From UBA10649 sp963755335 (GTDB taxonomy: Bacteria; Actinomycetota; Actinomycetes; S36-B12), in NCBI GenBank assembly GCA_963755335.1, contig CAVWJW010000002.1:124001-188000 (forward strand): DNA of 64,000 nt, given 5' to 3'. Below are positions 8,357 through 17,952 of the stretch, in pieces (position 1 is the stretch's first letter; the number at the start of each line of letters is the position of its first letter). The position numbers were made by a program, and so were the translations under genes. The notes beneath the pieces were generated by a model, which saw nothing but the letters and a program-made list of their open reading frames with translations, was not told the origin of the DNA and did no database searches.

Positions 8357-10465
8357 ATGACCATGACGGAACCGACCGGCGACCTCCCGCAGCAGAGTGC
8401 GGCCACCCGCCGCTTCCGGCTCGGAGTGCCGCGTGCGTTCCGGGTTGGCCCGGACGGCCGTCGGGTCGCCTTCCTCCGCAGTGCCGGCGGCCGCGACCCG
8501 GTCGGCAGCCTGTGGGTGGCCGAGGACATCGACGGAACGCTCGTCGAGCGCTGCGTCGTCGATGCCCGGCTGCTCGCCGACGGGTCGGCCGACCTGCCCG
8601 CGGCCGAGCGGGCCCGTCGCGAGCGCATGCGCGAGACCACCTCGGGGATCACGGCGTTCACCGCCGACGCACAGCTCGGCCGGGCCGTCTTCGCGCTCGA
8701 CGGGGTGCCGTACCTCGTCGAACTGGACGCCCAGCGGCCCGGTGCCGTGTCCCTCCCCCATCCCGGGCCCGTGGTGGACCCACAGCTGTCACCGGACGGT
8801 CGGTGGGCGTCGTTCGTCAGCGAGCGCGCCGTCTACGTGGTCCCGACCGACGGCGGCTCCGAGCCGAGGTCCCTGTGCGAGCCCGATGGCCCCGACGATG
8901 CCTGGGGCCTGGTGGACTTCATCGCGGCGGAGGAGCTCGGGCGCTTCCGCGGCCTGTGGTGGCTGCCCTCCAGCGACGCCCTCCTCGTCGAGCACGTCGA
9001 CGAGGCGGACGTGGCGGTGCGGTGGATCAGCGATCCCGCCCACCCCGAGCGCGAGCCGCATCCGCACCGCTACCCGGTCGCGGGCACGGCGAACCCGGTG
9101 GCACGGCTGTTCCGCGTGGACCTCGACGGCCGTCGGGCCGAGGTGGCCTGGGATCACGACGCGTATCCCTACCTGGCCACAGTGCAGGCGCACGACGAGC
9201 GGGGCGCCATCATCAGCGTGCTCAGCCGGGACCAGCAGCGTCAGCTGATCCTTCGTCTCCCGACGGGGTCCGCCGAGCCGTCAGTGGTGAAGGAGCGGGT
9301 CACCGAGCCGTGGGTCACGGTGGTTCCGGGCGTTCCTTGCCTTGCCGCGGACGGTCGCCTTCTCGAAGTGATCGTCGACGCCGCGACGGACAGCCATCGG
9401 CTCGTCGCCGACGACGTACCGCTGTCCCCGTCCGACCTGAACGTCTCGGCCCTGGTCGACGCGTCGGCCGAGGGCCTGCTCTTCACCGGGACCTCGGAAC
9501 CGAGCGAGCAGCACGTCTACCGCATCGGCGTGGACGGTGCGGTCGTGCCGATCACCGAGGGCGCCTCCGTCAACTCCGTCGCCGGACGAGCGGAGGCGTT
9601 GGTGCTGGTCACCACCGACAGTGTCGAGCCTGTCGTGCGCGTCCGTGCGCAACTGCCCCTGACGAGCGGCGCCATCGTCTCCCTCGCCGAGCGCCCGTGC
9701 GTCGACCCGGTGGTCGCGTTCCACCGGGTGGGCGAACGGGGGATCCCGGCGGCCGTGCTGTGGCCCAGCGGGCATGTTCAGGGATCCGGCCCGCTCCCCG
9801 TCGTGATGGCTCCCTACGGCGGGCCGCACGGCACGCGAGTCACGCACTCCGCCCTCGCCTTCGCGACCGACCAGTGGCTGGCCGACCAGGGTTTCGCCGT
9901 CGTTGTCGTCGACGGGCGTGGAACTCCAGGGCTGCGCCCATCGTGGGAGTTCGCCGTCCACCACGACCTCACGAACGTCGTGCTCGAGGACCAGGTCAGT
10001 GCGCTGCGGGGCCTGGCGGCGGACCACCCCGACCTCGACCTGACCCGCGTCGGCATCACCGGCTGGTCGTTCGGCGGATTCCTGGCGGCTCTCGCCGTCC
10101 TCGAGCGACCGGACGTGTTCCACGCGGCGGTCGCCGGCGCGCCCGTCACCGACTGGCGGCTGTACGACACGGCCTACACGGAGCGCTACCTCGGCCATCC
10201 GGATGAGCAGCCCGAGGTGTACGACGCCAACTCACTGCTGCCGCGGGCACCACGGCTGACTCGTCCGCTACTGCTGATCCACGGTCTCGCCGACGACAAC
10301 GTCATGTCGGCGAACACGCTGCAGTTCTCCAGCGCCCTGCTCGCGGCCGGCCGACCGCATGCGGTCCTGCCGCTGACGGGCGTCACCCACATGACCCCTC
10401 AAGAGGTCGTCGCCGAGAACCTGCTGCGGCTCGAAGTCGAGTTCCTCACCAGTCATCTGACCTGA
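8357..10465 (+). CDS. S9 family prolyl oligopeptidase (DPP IV-like)
   Basis: 702-residue serine peptidase with an N-terminal beta-propeller of the dipeptidylpeptidase IV type (about residues 20-460) and a C-terminal alpha/beta-hydrolase domain. Catalytic residues are visible: the nucleophile in GITGWSFGGF near 570, the Asp in HGLADDNVM near 645 and the His in GVTHM near 677. There is no signal peptide, so it is probably cytoplasmic and acts on short peptides. It lies next to two peptide importers, and processing of imported oligopeptides is a reasonable inference. The 3' end overlaps the convergent dppF-like gene by 20 bases. Confidence 0.88.
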   Translation: MTMTEPTGDLPQQSAATRRFRLGVPRAFRVGPDGRRVAFLRSAGGRDPVGSLWVAEDIDGTLVERCVVDARLLADGSADLPAAERARRERMRETTSGITAFTADAQLGRAVFALDGVPYLVELDAQRPGAVSLPHPGPVVDPQLSPDGRWASFVSERAVYVVPTDGGSEPRSLCEPDGPDDAWGLVDFIAAEELGRFRGLWWLPSSDALLVEHVDEADVAVRWISDPAHPEREPHPHRYPVAGTANPVARLFRVDLDGRRAEVAWDHDAYPYLATVQAHDERGAIISVLSRDQQRQLILRLPTGSAEPSVVKERVTEPWVTVVPGVPCLAADGRLLEVIVDAATDSHRLVADDVPLSPSDLNVSALVDASAEGLLFTGTSEPSEQHVYRIGVDGAVVPITEGASVNSVAGRAEALVLVTTDSVEPVVRVRAQLPLTSGAIVSLAERPCVDPVVAFHRVGERGIPAAVLWPSGHVQGSGPLPVVMAPYGGPHGTRVTHSALAFATDQWLADQGFAVVVVDGRGTPGLRPSWEFAVHHDLTNVVLEDQVSALRGLAADHPDLDLTRVGITGWSFGGFLAALAVLERPDVFHAAVAGAPVTDWRLYDTAYTERYLGHPDEQPEVYDANSLLPRAPRLTRPLLLIHGLADDNVMSANTLQFSSALLAAGRPHAVLPLTGVTHMTPQEVVAENLLRLEVEFLTSHLT

Positions 10466-11612
10466 AGTCCGGTGACGTGAAGTCCACGCCCTCCGGGCGT
10501 GACGACCCCGCGGACTCCACATCGGCGATGACCTCGCTCGGCGACTGCACTATCGGGGCCTCCAACTCGACGATGCCCGGGTTGGGGCCGACGATCAGGT
10601 CCGAGCCGAGGCTCTCGATGACCGGGAAGTGGCAGGCGACCTGGTGGCCCGGCGCGAACTCGACGAGGGCGGGGACCTCGACCCGGCAGCGGTCCTGGGC
10701 ACGGAAGCAGCGCGTGTTGAACACGCACCCGGCGGGCAGGTTGATCGGACTGGGCAGGTCACCCTGCAGGACGATCCGCTCCCGAGTCTCCTCGACGTCG
10801 GGATCGGGCACCGGCACCGCCGACATCAGCGCGTGCGTGTACGGGTGCAGCGGCGATGCGTACAGCGTCTGTCGATCGGTGATCTCGACGATGCTGCCCA
10901 GGTACATGACAGCGACTCGATGCGACATCTGCCGCACGACAGACAGGTCGTGCGCCACGAAGACGTAGGCGATGCCGAATTCGTTTTGCAGGTCCTGCAG
11001 GAGGTTCACGACCTGGGCCTGGATGGACACGTCGAGGGCCGACACGGGCTCGTCGCACACGACGACCTTCGGCCGCAGCGTCACGGCGCGGGCGATCCCG
11101 ATGCGCTGGCGCTGTCCGCCGGAGAACTCGTTGGGATAGCGGTTGTAGTGCTCCGGATTGAGGCCGACACGCTCCATGGTCTCCTGCACGGCACGCTTGA
11201 CCCCGCCGGTCGGGTTGATCTTCTGCACCTCGTAGGGCGCAGCGATGATCGCACCGACGGTATGCCGCGGGTTGAGCGAGGAGAACGGGTCCTGGAAGAT
11301 CATCTGCATCTCACGGCGAAGTGGCACCATGTCGTGCCGGGACAGACCGGTGATGTCGCGACCCTCGTAGAAGATCTTGCCGGCCGTGGGATCGATGAGC
11401 TTCAGAAGGGTGCGCCCGGCGGTGGACTTTCCGCACCCGGACTCGCCGACCAGCCCAAGGGTCTCGCCCGGAGCAACGCCGAGGCTCACCCCGTTGACCG
11501 CGTTCACCGTGCCGATCACCTTCTTGCGGAGACCGCCCTTGGTGATCGGGAAGTGCTTCACCAGGCCCTCCGCGTGCAGGATCGGCTCAGCACCGACGAC
11601 GGGGGCGCTCAT
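10446..11612 (-). CDS. Oligopeptide/dipeptide ABC transporter ATP-binding protein, F-type (importer 2)
   Basis: ATPase subunit that energises peptide import at the inner face of the membrane. Walker A is GESGCGKST near residue 52, the signature FSGGQRQRIGIA and Walker B VVVCDEPVSALD. The C-terminal oligo_HPY domain (PINLPAGCVFNTRCFRAQDRC) is specific to Opp/Dpp ATPases. A tail of about 50 residues rich in Val, Ile and Pro follows the usual end. ATG at 11610-11612 overlaps the upstream D-type gene in ATGA. It is the last gene of the operon and converges on the S9 peptidase. The substrate cannot be read from the sequence. Confidence 0.92.
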   Translation of the reverse strand: MSAPVVGAEPILHAEGLVKHFPITKGGLRKKVIGTVNAVNGVSLGVAPGETLGLVGESGCGKSTAGRTLLKLIDPTAGKIFYEGRDITGLSRHDMVPLRREMQMIFQDPFSSLNPRHTVGAIIAAPYEVQKINPTGGVKRAVQETMERVGLNPEHYNRYPNEFSGGQRQRIGIARAVTLRPKVVVCDEPVSALDVSIQAQVVNLLQDLQNEFGIAYVFVAHDLSVVRQMSHRVAVMYLGSIVEITDRQTLYASPLHPYTHALMSAVPVPDPDVEETRERIVLQGDLPSPINLPAGCVFNTRCFRAQDRCRVEVPALVEFAPGHQVACHFPVIESLGSDLIVGPNPGIVELEAPIVQSPSEVIADVESAGSSRPEGVDFTSPDFRSDDW

Positions 11613-12649
11613 GCCGCTCCTCCGGATGGACCGACGACAGCCGCAAGGCTCTCCTCGGCGAAACGGCGGCGCTGCTCCGCGTCGAGGTGACAGCGGACAG
11701 CGTGGCTCGACGTGATCGACAGGAGCTCGGGGCGGACCGTCGCGCACCGGTCGTCGCCCAGCCAGGCGGCCGCCCCGCAGCGCGGCTGGAACACGCACCC
11801 GCTCGGCAGGTTGATCAGGGACGGCGGCTGCCCAGCGATCGGCGTGAGCCGATCGCTGATCGCATCCAATCGCGGCACGGACGACAGCAGACCCACCGTG
11901 TACGGCATCTGGGGCGAGTAGAAGATGTCGCGAAGGGAGCCGCGCTCCACCAACCGGCCCGCATACATGACCGCAACCTCGTCAGCGACGTCAGCGACCA
12001 CGCCGAGGTCATGGGTGATGAGGATGATGGCGGTGTTGTACTGCTCCTGCAGCTCGTTGAGGAGCTCCATGATCTGCGCCTGCACGGTGACGTCGAGCGC
12101 CGTCGTCGGCTCGTCCGCGATGAGCAGGGACGGGCCGTTGATCAGCGCCATCGCGATCATGACGCGCTGACGCATGCCGCCCGACAACTGATGGGGGTAG
12201 TCGTCGATGCGTCGCTCGGGGTTGGGGATCCCCACCTTCTCGAGCATGCGCAGGACCTCGGTGCGGGCATCGTCCTTGGAGATGCTGCGATGCACGCGCA
12301 CGGCCTCGACGAGCTGCTTGCCGATCCGGTAGAACGGGTGCAAGGACGCGAACGGGTCCTGGAAAATCATGCTCATCGACGAGCCCCGCAGGCTTCGCAG
12401 CTCGTCGTCCGACGCGCTGATCAGCTCGTTGTCGCCGACCCACGCATGACCCTCGACCTGGGCGTTCCGCTTGTTCACCAGTCCCATGAGCGCCTGTGAT
12501 GTCACGCTCTTGCCTGAGCCGGACTCGCCGACGATGGCCAGCGTCTTGCCGCGATCGACGCTGAAGCTGACTCCGTCGACGGCATGCACGAGCCCGTCCT
12601 CGGTCGGGAAGCTGACCTGGAGGTTCTCCACGCGCACGTAGTCGGTCAT
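11609..12649 (-). CDS. Oligopeptide/dipeptide ABC transporter ATP-binding protein, D-type (importer 2)
   Basis: 346-residue partner of the F-type ATPase in the same importer. Walker A is GESGSGKSV, the signature LSGGMRQRVMIA, Walker B LLIADEPTTALD and the switch histidine is in LITHDLGVV. The C-terminal oligo_HPY segment SLINLPSGCVFQPRCGAA carries the cysteines that hold an Fe-S cluster in some relatives. Start and stop overlap the neighbours by four bases each (ATGA), so the B-D-F genes are translationally coupled. Confidence 0.92.
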   Translation of the reverse strand: MTDYVRVENLQVSFPTEDGLVHAVDGVSFSVDRGKTLAIVGESGSGKSVTSQALMGLVNKRNAQVEGHAWVGDNELISASDDELRSLRGSSMSMIFQDPFASLHPFYRIGKQLVEAVRVHRSISKDDARTEVLRMLEKVGIPNPERRIDDYPHQLSGGMRQRVMIAMALINGPSLLIADEPTTALDVTVQAQIMELLNELQEQYNTAIILITHDLGVVADVADEVAVMYAGRLVERGSLRDIFYSPQMPYTVGLLSSVPRLDAISDRLTPIAGQPPSLINLPSGCVFQPRCGAAAWLGDDRCATVRPELLSITSSHAVRCHLDAEQRRRFAEESLAAVVGPSGGAA

Positions 12650-13635
12650 GACAGCCTCACGCGGGGATCGATGACGGCATAGAGCAGATCGACGATCAGG
12701 TTAGCGATCACGATGAAGAAACCGGCCACGAGCACGCATGCCGTGATCACGGGCAGGTCGGAGTCAGCCACAGACTGGAGCGCGAGTCGGCCCAGGCCCG
12801 GGAGCGTGAAGATCGTCTCGGTGACGACGGCGCCGCCGAGGAGGCCAGCAAGGTCGAGCCCCGCGGCCGTGACGATCGGAGTGAGCCCGGCCCGAAGCGC
12901 ATGCTTGCGGATCACCTGGCTCTCGGTCATCCCCTTGGATCGTGCGGTCCTGATGTAGTCCTCGCCGAGGGTGTCGAGCATCTGGTTGCGCGTGAGGCGG
13001 ATGTAGAACGCAGCGAAGAGAAGCGCAAGGGTGATCCACGGCAGGATCATCGTCTGCAGGAACTGGAGAGGGTCCTCCGTGGGCGGAACGTAGTCCGGGT
13101 AGGGCAGCAGCTGCCACTTGATGACCACGAAGAACAGCAGCAGCAGGCCGATGAAGAAGGACGGGAACGAGTAGCCGACGAGGGCGGCCCCCAGGGTCAC
13201 CCTGTCCTGCCACTGGCCACGCCTCAGCGCCGCGTAGATGCCGAGGAGGACTCCAGCGCAGATCCAGATGATGAAGGCGCCGACTGCGAGGTAGATGGTC
13301 ACCGGAAGCGCCTTGAGGATCAGCGGGGTCACCTCCTCGCCACGGCGGAAGGAGTAGCCCAGGCACGGCGCGTGGCACTCGAACGTTGCGGTGCCGGAGC
13401 CGTAGGTGCGGCCGAAGAAGATGCCCTTGACGAACTCGAAGTACTGCTGCCACAGCGGCAGGTCGAGGCCAAGGCGCACTCGGTTCGCCTCGATGATCTG
13501 CGGGGTGCAGGCCTTGCCGCAGGTCAGGGCGGCCGGATCAGCCGGGAGCCAGCTGAACAGGAGGAAGACGAACATGCTGAGCAGGATCAGGATCAGGATC
13601 CCGGTCAGCAGTCGCCTGACCACATAACCGCTCAC
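12646..13635 (-). CDS. Peptide ABC transporter permease, DppB-type (importer 2)
   Basis: 329 residues and six membrane segments. The first is LTGILILILLSMFVFLLF, followed by a long periplasmic loop with cysteine pairs (TCGKAC, FECHAPCLG). The EAA-type coupling loop is DYIRTARSKGMTESQVIRKHALR. The order SBP-B-D-F is usual except that the C-type permease gene lies upstream of the binding-protein gene. It is separated from that gene by a strong hairpin (13685-13722) that probably lowers permease expression relative to binding protein. Confidence 0.9.
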   Translation of the reverse strand: MSGYVVRRLLTGILILILLSMFVFLLFSWLPADPAALTCGKACTPQIIEANRVRLGLDLPLWQQYFEFVKGIFFGRTYGSGTATFECHAPCLGYSFRRGEEVTPLILKALPVTIYLAVGAFIIWICAGVLLGIYAALRRGQWQDRVTLGAALVGYSFPSFFIGLLLLFFVVIKWQLLPYPDYVPPTEDPLQFLQTMILPWITLALLFAAFYIRLTRNQMLDTLGEDYIRTARSKGMTESQVIRKHALRAGLTPIVTAAGLDLAGLLGGAVVTETIFTLPGLGRLALQSVADSDLPVITACVLVAGFFIVIANLIVDLLYAVIDPRVRLS

Positions 13636-13684
13636 GTGTGCTAGTTCCTAATCCCTGAGGTCGAGTCGAATCGGATCGAGTCAC

Positions 13685-13722
13685 GTGGTGGCCCCGGAGG
13701 CATGCGCCCCCGGGGCCACCAC
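13685..13722 (-). terminator. Intercistronic hairpin after solute-binding gene (importer 2)
   Basis: 13-base perfect arms, GTGGTGGCCCCGG and CCGGGGCCACCAC, around a 12-base loop. It starts ten bases past the binding-protein stop and has no T-run, so partial attenuation or 3'-end protection of the upstream message is likelier than full termination. Confidence 0.65.
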
Positions 13723-13731
13723 TGCGTGCTG

Positions 13732-15501
13732 CTAGCTCTTGACGTACAGGTCACCGAACGCCATCGAGCCGTACGGATCCCACATGTAGCCGTTGCCGAC
13801 CTTCGAGCCCCACAGGTACTGGGTCTTGCCGAAGACGGTGGGCACGACCCACGCCTGCGACATCGCGTACTTGTTGAGCTCCTGCCACACCTTGCCCTGT
13901 GCGGTGCGGTCGGTCATGCCCAGAGCGTCAGCGGTCTTCTTCTCGAAGGTCGGGTCGTTGACCAGGCCCATGTTGAAGCCGCCCTTGGTGCTGAACAGCT
14001 CAGGCAGGACGCTCGACGCGTTCGGCCAGTCCGGCGCCCAGCCGGAGCGGATGAGCTCCTTGGCCTTCTTCGGGTCCTGGACGATCGCGTAGTACTGACC
14101 GGCCTCGATCGGCTCGAGCTTGACCGTGATGCCGGCCTTGGCCAGCGCCGACTGGTACGACACGGCCATCTTCTCGTCGACAGGGGTGTTCATGTACTGG
14201 TAGGTGAGCTCCTTCATCGGCTCGCCCGACTCGGCGATGAGCTTCTTCGCCAGCTCCGGGTCACCGGTGTCGGGGACCTTCTGGCCGAACATCGTCTCCC
14301 ACATGCCCGAGGGCGCGTAGTCGAGTGCGAGGTTGGGCTTGACGACGCCGTCGGCGAGGATGCCGGCGAAGTCGCCACCACGAGCGGCGAGGATCTCCGC
14401 ACGGTTCACCGCGACCGCGATGGCCTCACGCTGCTTGAGGTTCGGGACCAGCTTGGTGTTGATGACCATGTAGCGCGCGTACGGGTCCAGAGCGTCGACG
14501 GAGCGGTCCTTGAACCGGGGGTCGCCGCCGCTGAACACGGTGGCGAGGTTCTCGGGCTGCAGGCCACGCATCTGCGCGGCGGTCTGGTCGTCACCGGCGT
14601 CAGCGATGAGACGCTGGTCGATCGCAGCGGCGTCGATCGCGAAGGAGAGGACGACCTTGTCCGGGTAGGCCGGGTGGTAGGAGTCCGAGTCCTTCTTCCA
14701 GTTCTCGTTGCGCACGAGGACCATCTTCTGGCCCTTGGTGTACTCCTGGATCTTGTACGGGCCCGTCGCGACGAAGCCGTCGTCGTACTTCTCACCGGTG
14801 TCCTTGGCCTTCGGCACGGGGGAGAACGCGGGGAGGGTCATCGTGTACGGGAAGTCGCCAGCCGCACGGACGAGGTTGAAGGTGATCGTCTTGCCGTCGG
14901 CCGAGCAGGTCACAGCCTTGTCGAACGAGGCAGTGTCGTTGGCCGCATCGGTGCTGAACGGACCCTTGTAGGTCGAGGTGCCGTCCGCTGCCTTCGGGAT
15001 GTCGAGCAGCGAGATCGCGTACGTCGGGCCATCGGTGATGATGTCCGTCGCGAAGGTGCGCGACACGCCGTACTTGACGTCGGCGCAGGTCACGGGTGTC
15101 CCGTCCTGGAAGGTGACGCCGTCCTTGAGCGTGAACGCCCACGTCTTGGCGCCATTGGACGACGTACCGAGGTCGGTCGCCATGTCCGGCTGCAGTTCGA
15201 GGCCGGCTGCGCCGGGCGCGAACTTGTACTGGACCAGCGTGCGCGTGAGGTAGCCGGTCAGGAACGCGATCTCGACGCCGGTGTACACGCGCTGAGGATC
15301 GAGGTGGCTGATCTGCTCATCGAGCGTGAGGACGTTGATCGTGCCGCCGGCGGTGCCGGTACCACTTCCCCCGGCAGCAGCGCTGCCACTTCCGCTTGCG
15401 CTACTGCTGCTCGACCCGCCGCCGCCGCATGCCGCGAGCACCAGAGCGCCCGTCGTGGCCAATGCCGCAAGGCGCAGGCCGTTGTTGATGGCCTTACCCA
15501 T
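13732..15501 (-). CDS. Peptide ABC transporter solute-binding lipoprotein (importer 2)
   Basis: 589-residue SBP_bac_5 family protein that captures the substrate outside the membrane. The lipoprotein signal ends in LVLAAC with Cys25 as the lipidation site, followed by a Gly/Ser linker. The mature domain has family blocks such as VLTLDEQISHLDPQRVYTG, WAFTLKDGVTFQDGTPVTC and FVATGPYKIQEY. ATG at 15499-15501 has AGGAGG at 15508-15513. Hairpins flank it on both sides, consistent with selective stabilisation of this part of the transcript. The two binding proteins in the window are only distantly alike, so the importers probably take different substrates. Confidence 0.9.
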   Translation of the reverse strand: MGKAINNGLRLAALATTGALVLAACGGGGSSSSSASGSGSAAAGGSGTGTAGGTINVLTLDEQISHLDPQRVYTGVEIAFLTGYLTRTLVQYKFAPGAAGLELQPDMATDLGTSSNGAKTWAFTLKDGVTFQDGTPVTCADVKYGVSRTFATDIITDGPTYAISLLDIPKAADGTSTYKGPFSTDAANDTASFDKAVTCSADGKTITFNLVRAAGDFPYTMTLPAFSPVPKAKDTGEKYDDGFVATGPYKIQEYTKGQKMVLVRNENWKKDSDSYHPAYPDKVVLSFAIDAAAIDQRLIADAGDDQTAAQMRGLQPENLATVFSGGDPRFKDRSVDALDPYARYMVINTKLVPNLKQREAIAVAVNRAEILAARGGDFAGILADGVVKPNLALDYAPSGMWETMFGQKVPDTGDPELAKKLIAESGEPMKELTYQYMNTPVDEKMAVSYQSALAKAGITVKLEPIEAGQYYAIVQDPKKAKELIRSGWAPDWPNASSVLPELFSTKGGFNMGLVNDPTFEKKTADALGMTDRTAQGKVWQELNKYAMSQAWVVPTVFGKTQYLWGSKVGNGYMWDPYGSMAFGDLYVKS

Positions 15502-15507
15502 GTGTTT

Positions 15508-15513
15508 CCTCCT
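15508..15513 (-). promoter_or_regulatory. Ribosome-binding site of the importer 2 binding-protein gene
   Basis: AGGAGG six bases before ATG at 15501, a near-ideal site that fits high expression. Confidence 0.75.
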
Positions 15514-15519
15514 TATCGA

Positions 15520-15563
15520 GGATCGCGCAGGTGCGCGATCCCACTCCGGCCAGGTTGGCCGGA
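15520..15563 (-). repeat. Two tandem inverted repeats upstream of the binding-protein gene
   Basis: First GGATCGCGCA-GG-TGCGCGATCC at 15520-15541, then TCCGGCCA-GGT-TGGCCGGA at 15545-15563. Both lie in the gap between the C-type permease and binding-protein genes. They could be paired mRNA hairpins (attenuation or 5'-end protection) or operator sites. Confidence 0.6.
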
Positions 15564-15639
15564 ATCCCGCCATCGTCAACGGGAAGCCTGAGTGCGAGGC
15601 CGCGAGCGCCTCGTGCGGGTGAAGTCACGTCGTGTCGCG

Positions 15640-16635
15640 TCATCGGGCGTTCCGGCCCATGCGCGGGTCAAGTGCATCGCGAACGGCATCGCCGAAGACG
15701 TTGAAGGCATAGACGACGATGACGAGCACGGTGCCGGGGATGAACAGATAGGACGGGACGACCGCGAAGTAGCGCACCGAGTCGGACAGCATCTTGCCCC
15801 ACGACGGCGTGGGCTCGACGATGCCGACGCCGAGGAAGGCCAGCGTCGCCTCCGCTGCGATCAGCGTGGGGATGGAGATCGTCACGTACACGATGATCGG
15901 CGCCCAGAGGTTGGGAAGGATCTCGCGGAAGAGAATGCGCCGGGTCGGTGCGCCGTTGGCAACGGCCGCCTCGACGAACTCGCGCTCCCGAAGGCTCAGC
16001 ACCTGGCCGCGGATGAGCCGGGCCAGGTAGGGCCAGTAGAAGAACGTGAATACAAGGATGAGGTAGGCCACTCGGGCGACTTCCGGGCTCATGCCCGATC
16101 GCCTCGAGCCGCTGGGTGATCACCGTGCTCAGCGCGATCAGCATGAGGATCTGCGGGAGGGCGAGCAGCAGGTCGGTGGAGCGGCCGATGACCGTGTCGA
16201 CCCACCCCTGCTTGTACCCCGCCAAGGATGCCCATGACTGGTCCCAATCACGCCGATGAAGAACACCGACGTGAACGAGATGAACAAGGAGATGCGCGCC
16301 CCGTAGAGCAGCCGGGCCATGATGTCGCGACCGGTCAGCGGCTCGACACCCAGTGGATGATCCAGAGAGATGCCGCCCCAGGGGCCGCGCGGCAGGCTGC
16401 CGGTGGCGGGGTCGAGCGCGGAGTTGTCGAAGTCGAAGGGGCTGAGGCCGAGGACCGAAACGATGAGCGGGGCGAACAGCGCGATGGCGAAGATGATGAT
16501 CAGCAGCCACATGGCGAACATGGCGCCCTTGTCTCGCCGTAGCCGCCGCCAGGCCAGCTGCCGAAGCGACAGTCCGGTGACGACCACGTCAGCAGACGCG
16601 GCATCGGACGTCGTGCCGACTGCAGCAGTGCTCAC
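15640..16635 (-). CDS. Peptide ABC transporter permease, DppC-type (importer 2; three frame breaks)
   Basis: About 330 residues once rejoined. The N-terminal part has GAMFAMWLLIIIFAIALFAPLI as its first membrane segment and HPLGVEPLTGRDIMARLLYGARISL, a DppC hallmark. The C-terminal part has the coupling loop REFVEAAVANGAPTRRILFREILPN and a final membrane segment SYLFIPGTVLVIVVYAF. Breaks near 16,250, 16,222 and 16,093 are each repaired by removing one base, giving FFIGVI-GPVMGILGG-YKQGWVDTV and LEAIG-MSPEVARVAYL. It is the first gene of its operon, which is unusual because the binding protein normally comes first. Confidence 0.8.
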
Positions 16636-16890
16636 CCGGTGCCCTTCGTCCGCCGGCTCGCACCGGATGCTGCTCGTGACAATAAACGTGCGCCGACGAT
16701 CAAGCGCGTTATGCGTGATCGGATCGACGCTAGCCGGTAGAGGTTACGACACGGTCGCCAGCAGGTACCGACCAGATCACCCAGCCGGCACATACGTCAC
16801 CAAATCGTGACCTTTGCGGCACCCGGCCCTTCTGAGCGGACACTCTCCGGCCCGATCCCCCGTCAGGGGGACGTCCTCCGGCGATTCGGC
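16636..16890. other. Intergenic region between the two peptide-importer operons
   Basis: 255 bases. The part nearest the C-type permease gene (16,670-16,740) is relatively AT-rich and should hold the importer 2 promoter on the minus strand, but I cannot pick -35/-10 boxes with confidence. The part nearest the F-type gene holds a hairpin at 16856-16871. No open frame of note. Confidence 0.5.
16856..16871 (-). terminator. Short hairpin after the importer 1 operon
   Basis: TCCCCC-GTCA-GGGGGA, about 20 bases past the F-type stop codon. It has no T-run, so it may be a weak terminator. Confidence 0.4.
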
Positions 16891-17952
16891 TCAGCCGACC
16901 GAGATGGCATCCGACACTGCGTCGGCGAGGGGGAAGTGGCAGGCGACGAGCTGCCCGTTGCCGATGTCGACCAGGGGCGGGGGCTCGGTGCGGCAGCGGT
17001 CCTGGACCTGGAAGCAGCGGGTGCAGAACCGGCAACCGGCGGGCGGATCGGCCGGGCTGGGCAGGTCGCCGCTGAGCAGGATGCGCTGGCGCTCCCGCTG
17101 GATGACGGGGTCCGCGATCGGGACGGCCGACAGCAGCGCCGCGGTGTAGGGATTGCGCGGCGAGGTGTAGATCTGCTCCGCCGGGCCGTACTCCATCACC
17201 TTGCCCAGGTACATCACCATGATCGTGTCGGCGATCTGGCGGACGACAGCGAGGTCGTGGCTGATGAAGACGTACGACAGTCCGAGGTCGTCGCACAGGT
17301 CCATCAGCAGGTTCATCACCTGGGCCTGCACCGATACGTCGAGGGCCGACACCGGCTCGTCGGCGATGATCACCTTGGGTCGCAGCGCCAGGGCCCGCGC
17401 GATGCCGATGCGCTGGCGCTGGCCGCCGGAGAACTGGTGGGGATACCGGTTGATGAACTCGGGGTTGAGGCCCACCCGGTCCATGAGGTCCTTGACCGCC
17501 TGCTTGCGATCCATGCCGGCCGGCAGCGCGTTGGGATGGATGTCGAACGGCTCGCCGATGATGCCGCCGACCGTCATGCGCGGGTCCAGCGAGGTGTAGG
17601 GGTCCTGGAGGATGATCTGGAGGTCGCGGCGGCTGCGGGCCATCTCCTTGCCGGACAGCGTGGCGAGGTCGACACCGTTGACCGTGACGGTGCCGGACGT
17701 GGGCGGCTCGAGGCCCATCAGCAGACGGCCGATGGTCGACTTGCCGCAGCCGCTCTCGCCGACGATGGCCAGGCAGGAGCCGCGCTTCAGGTCGAACGAC
17801 ACGCCATCGACGGCATGCACGGTGCCGACCTTCTTGCGGAAGACGATGCCCCGCTCGATCGGGTACTCCTTGACGAGGTCACGGACCTCGATGATGTTGT
17901 CGCCGGATCGGGTCTCCGGGACGACCGCCTCAGCCGACGCGCTCACCGGCAT
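16891..17952 (-). CDS. Oligopeptide/dipeptide ABC transporter ATP-binding protein, F-type (importer 1)
   Basis: 353-residue ATPase of the second importer. Walker A is GESGCGKSTIGR, the signature FSGGQRQRIGIARA, Walker B VIIADEPVSALD and the switch His is in FISHDLAVV. The oligo_HPY tail is SPADPPAGCRFCTRCFQVQDRC. It is related to the importer 2 F subunit but clearly distinct along its length. Its ATG at 17950-17952 lies 23 bases inside the upstream D-type gene, so translation is coupled. It is the last gene of its operon. Confidence 0.92.
   Translation of the reverse strand: MPVSASAEAVVPETRSGDNIIEVRDLVKEYPIERGIVFRKKVGTVHAVDGVSFDLKRGSCLAIVGESGCGKSTIGRLLMGLEPPTSGTVTVNGVDLATLSGKEMARSRRDLQIILQDPYTSLDPRMTVGGIIGEPFDIHPNALPAGMDRKQAVKDLMDRVGLNPEFINRYPHQFSGGQRQRIGIARALALRPKVIIADEPVSALDVSVQAQVMNLLMDLCDDLGLSYVFISHDLAVVRQIADTIMVMYLGKVMEYGPAEQIYTSPRNPYTAALLSAVPIADPVIQRERQRILLSGDLPSPADPPAGCRFCTRCFQVQDRCRTEPPPLVDIGNGQLVACHFPLADAVSDAISVG

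Noticed and set aside
13702..15591. 629-residue plus-strand open frame
   Set aside because: It is antisense to the importer 2 binding protein, which has a lipobox, a ribosome-binding site and family motifs.
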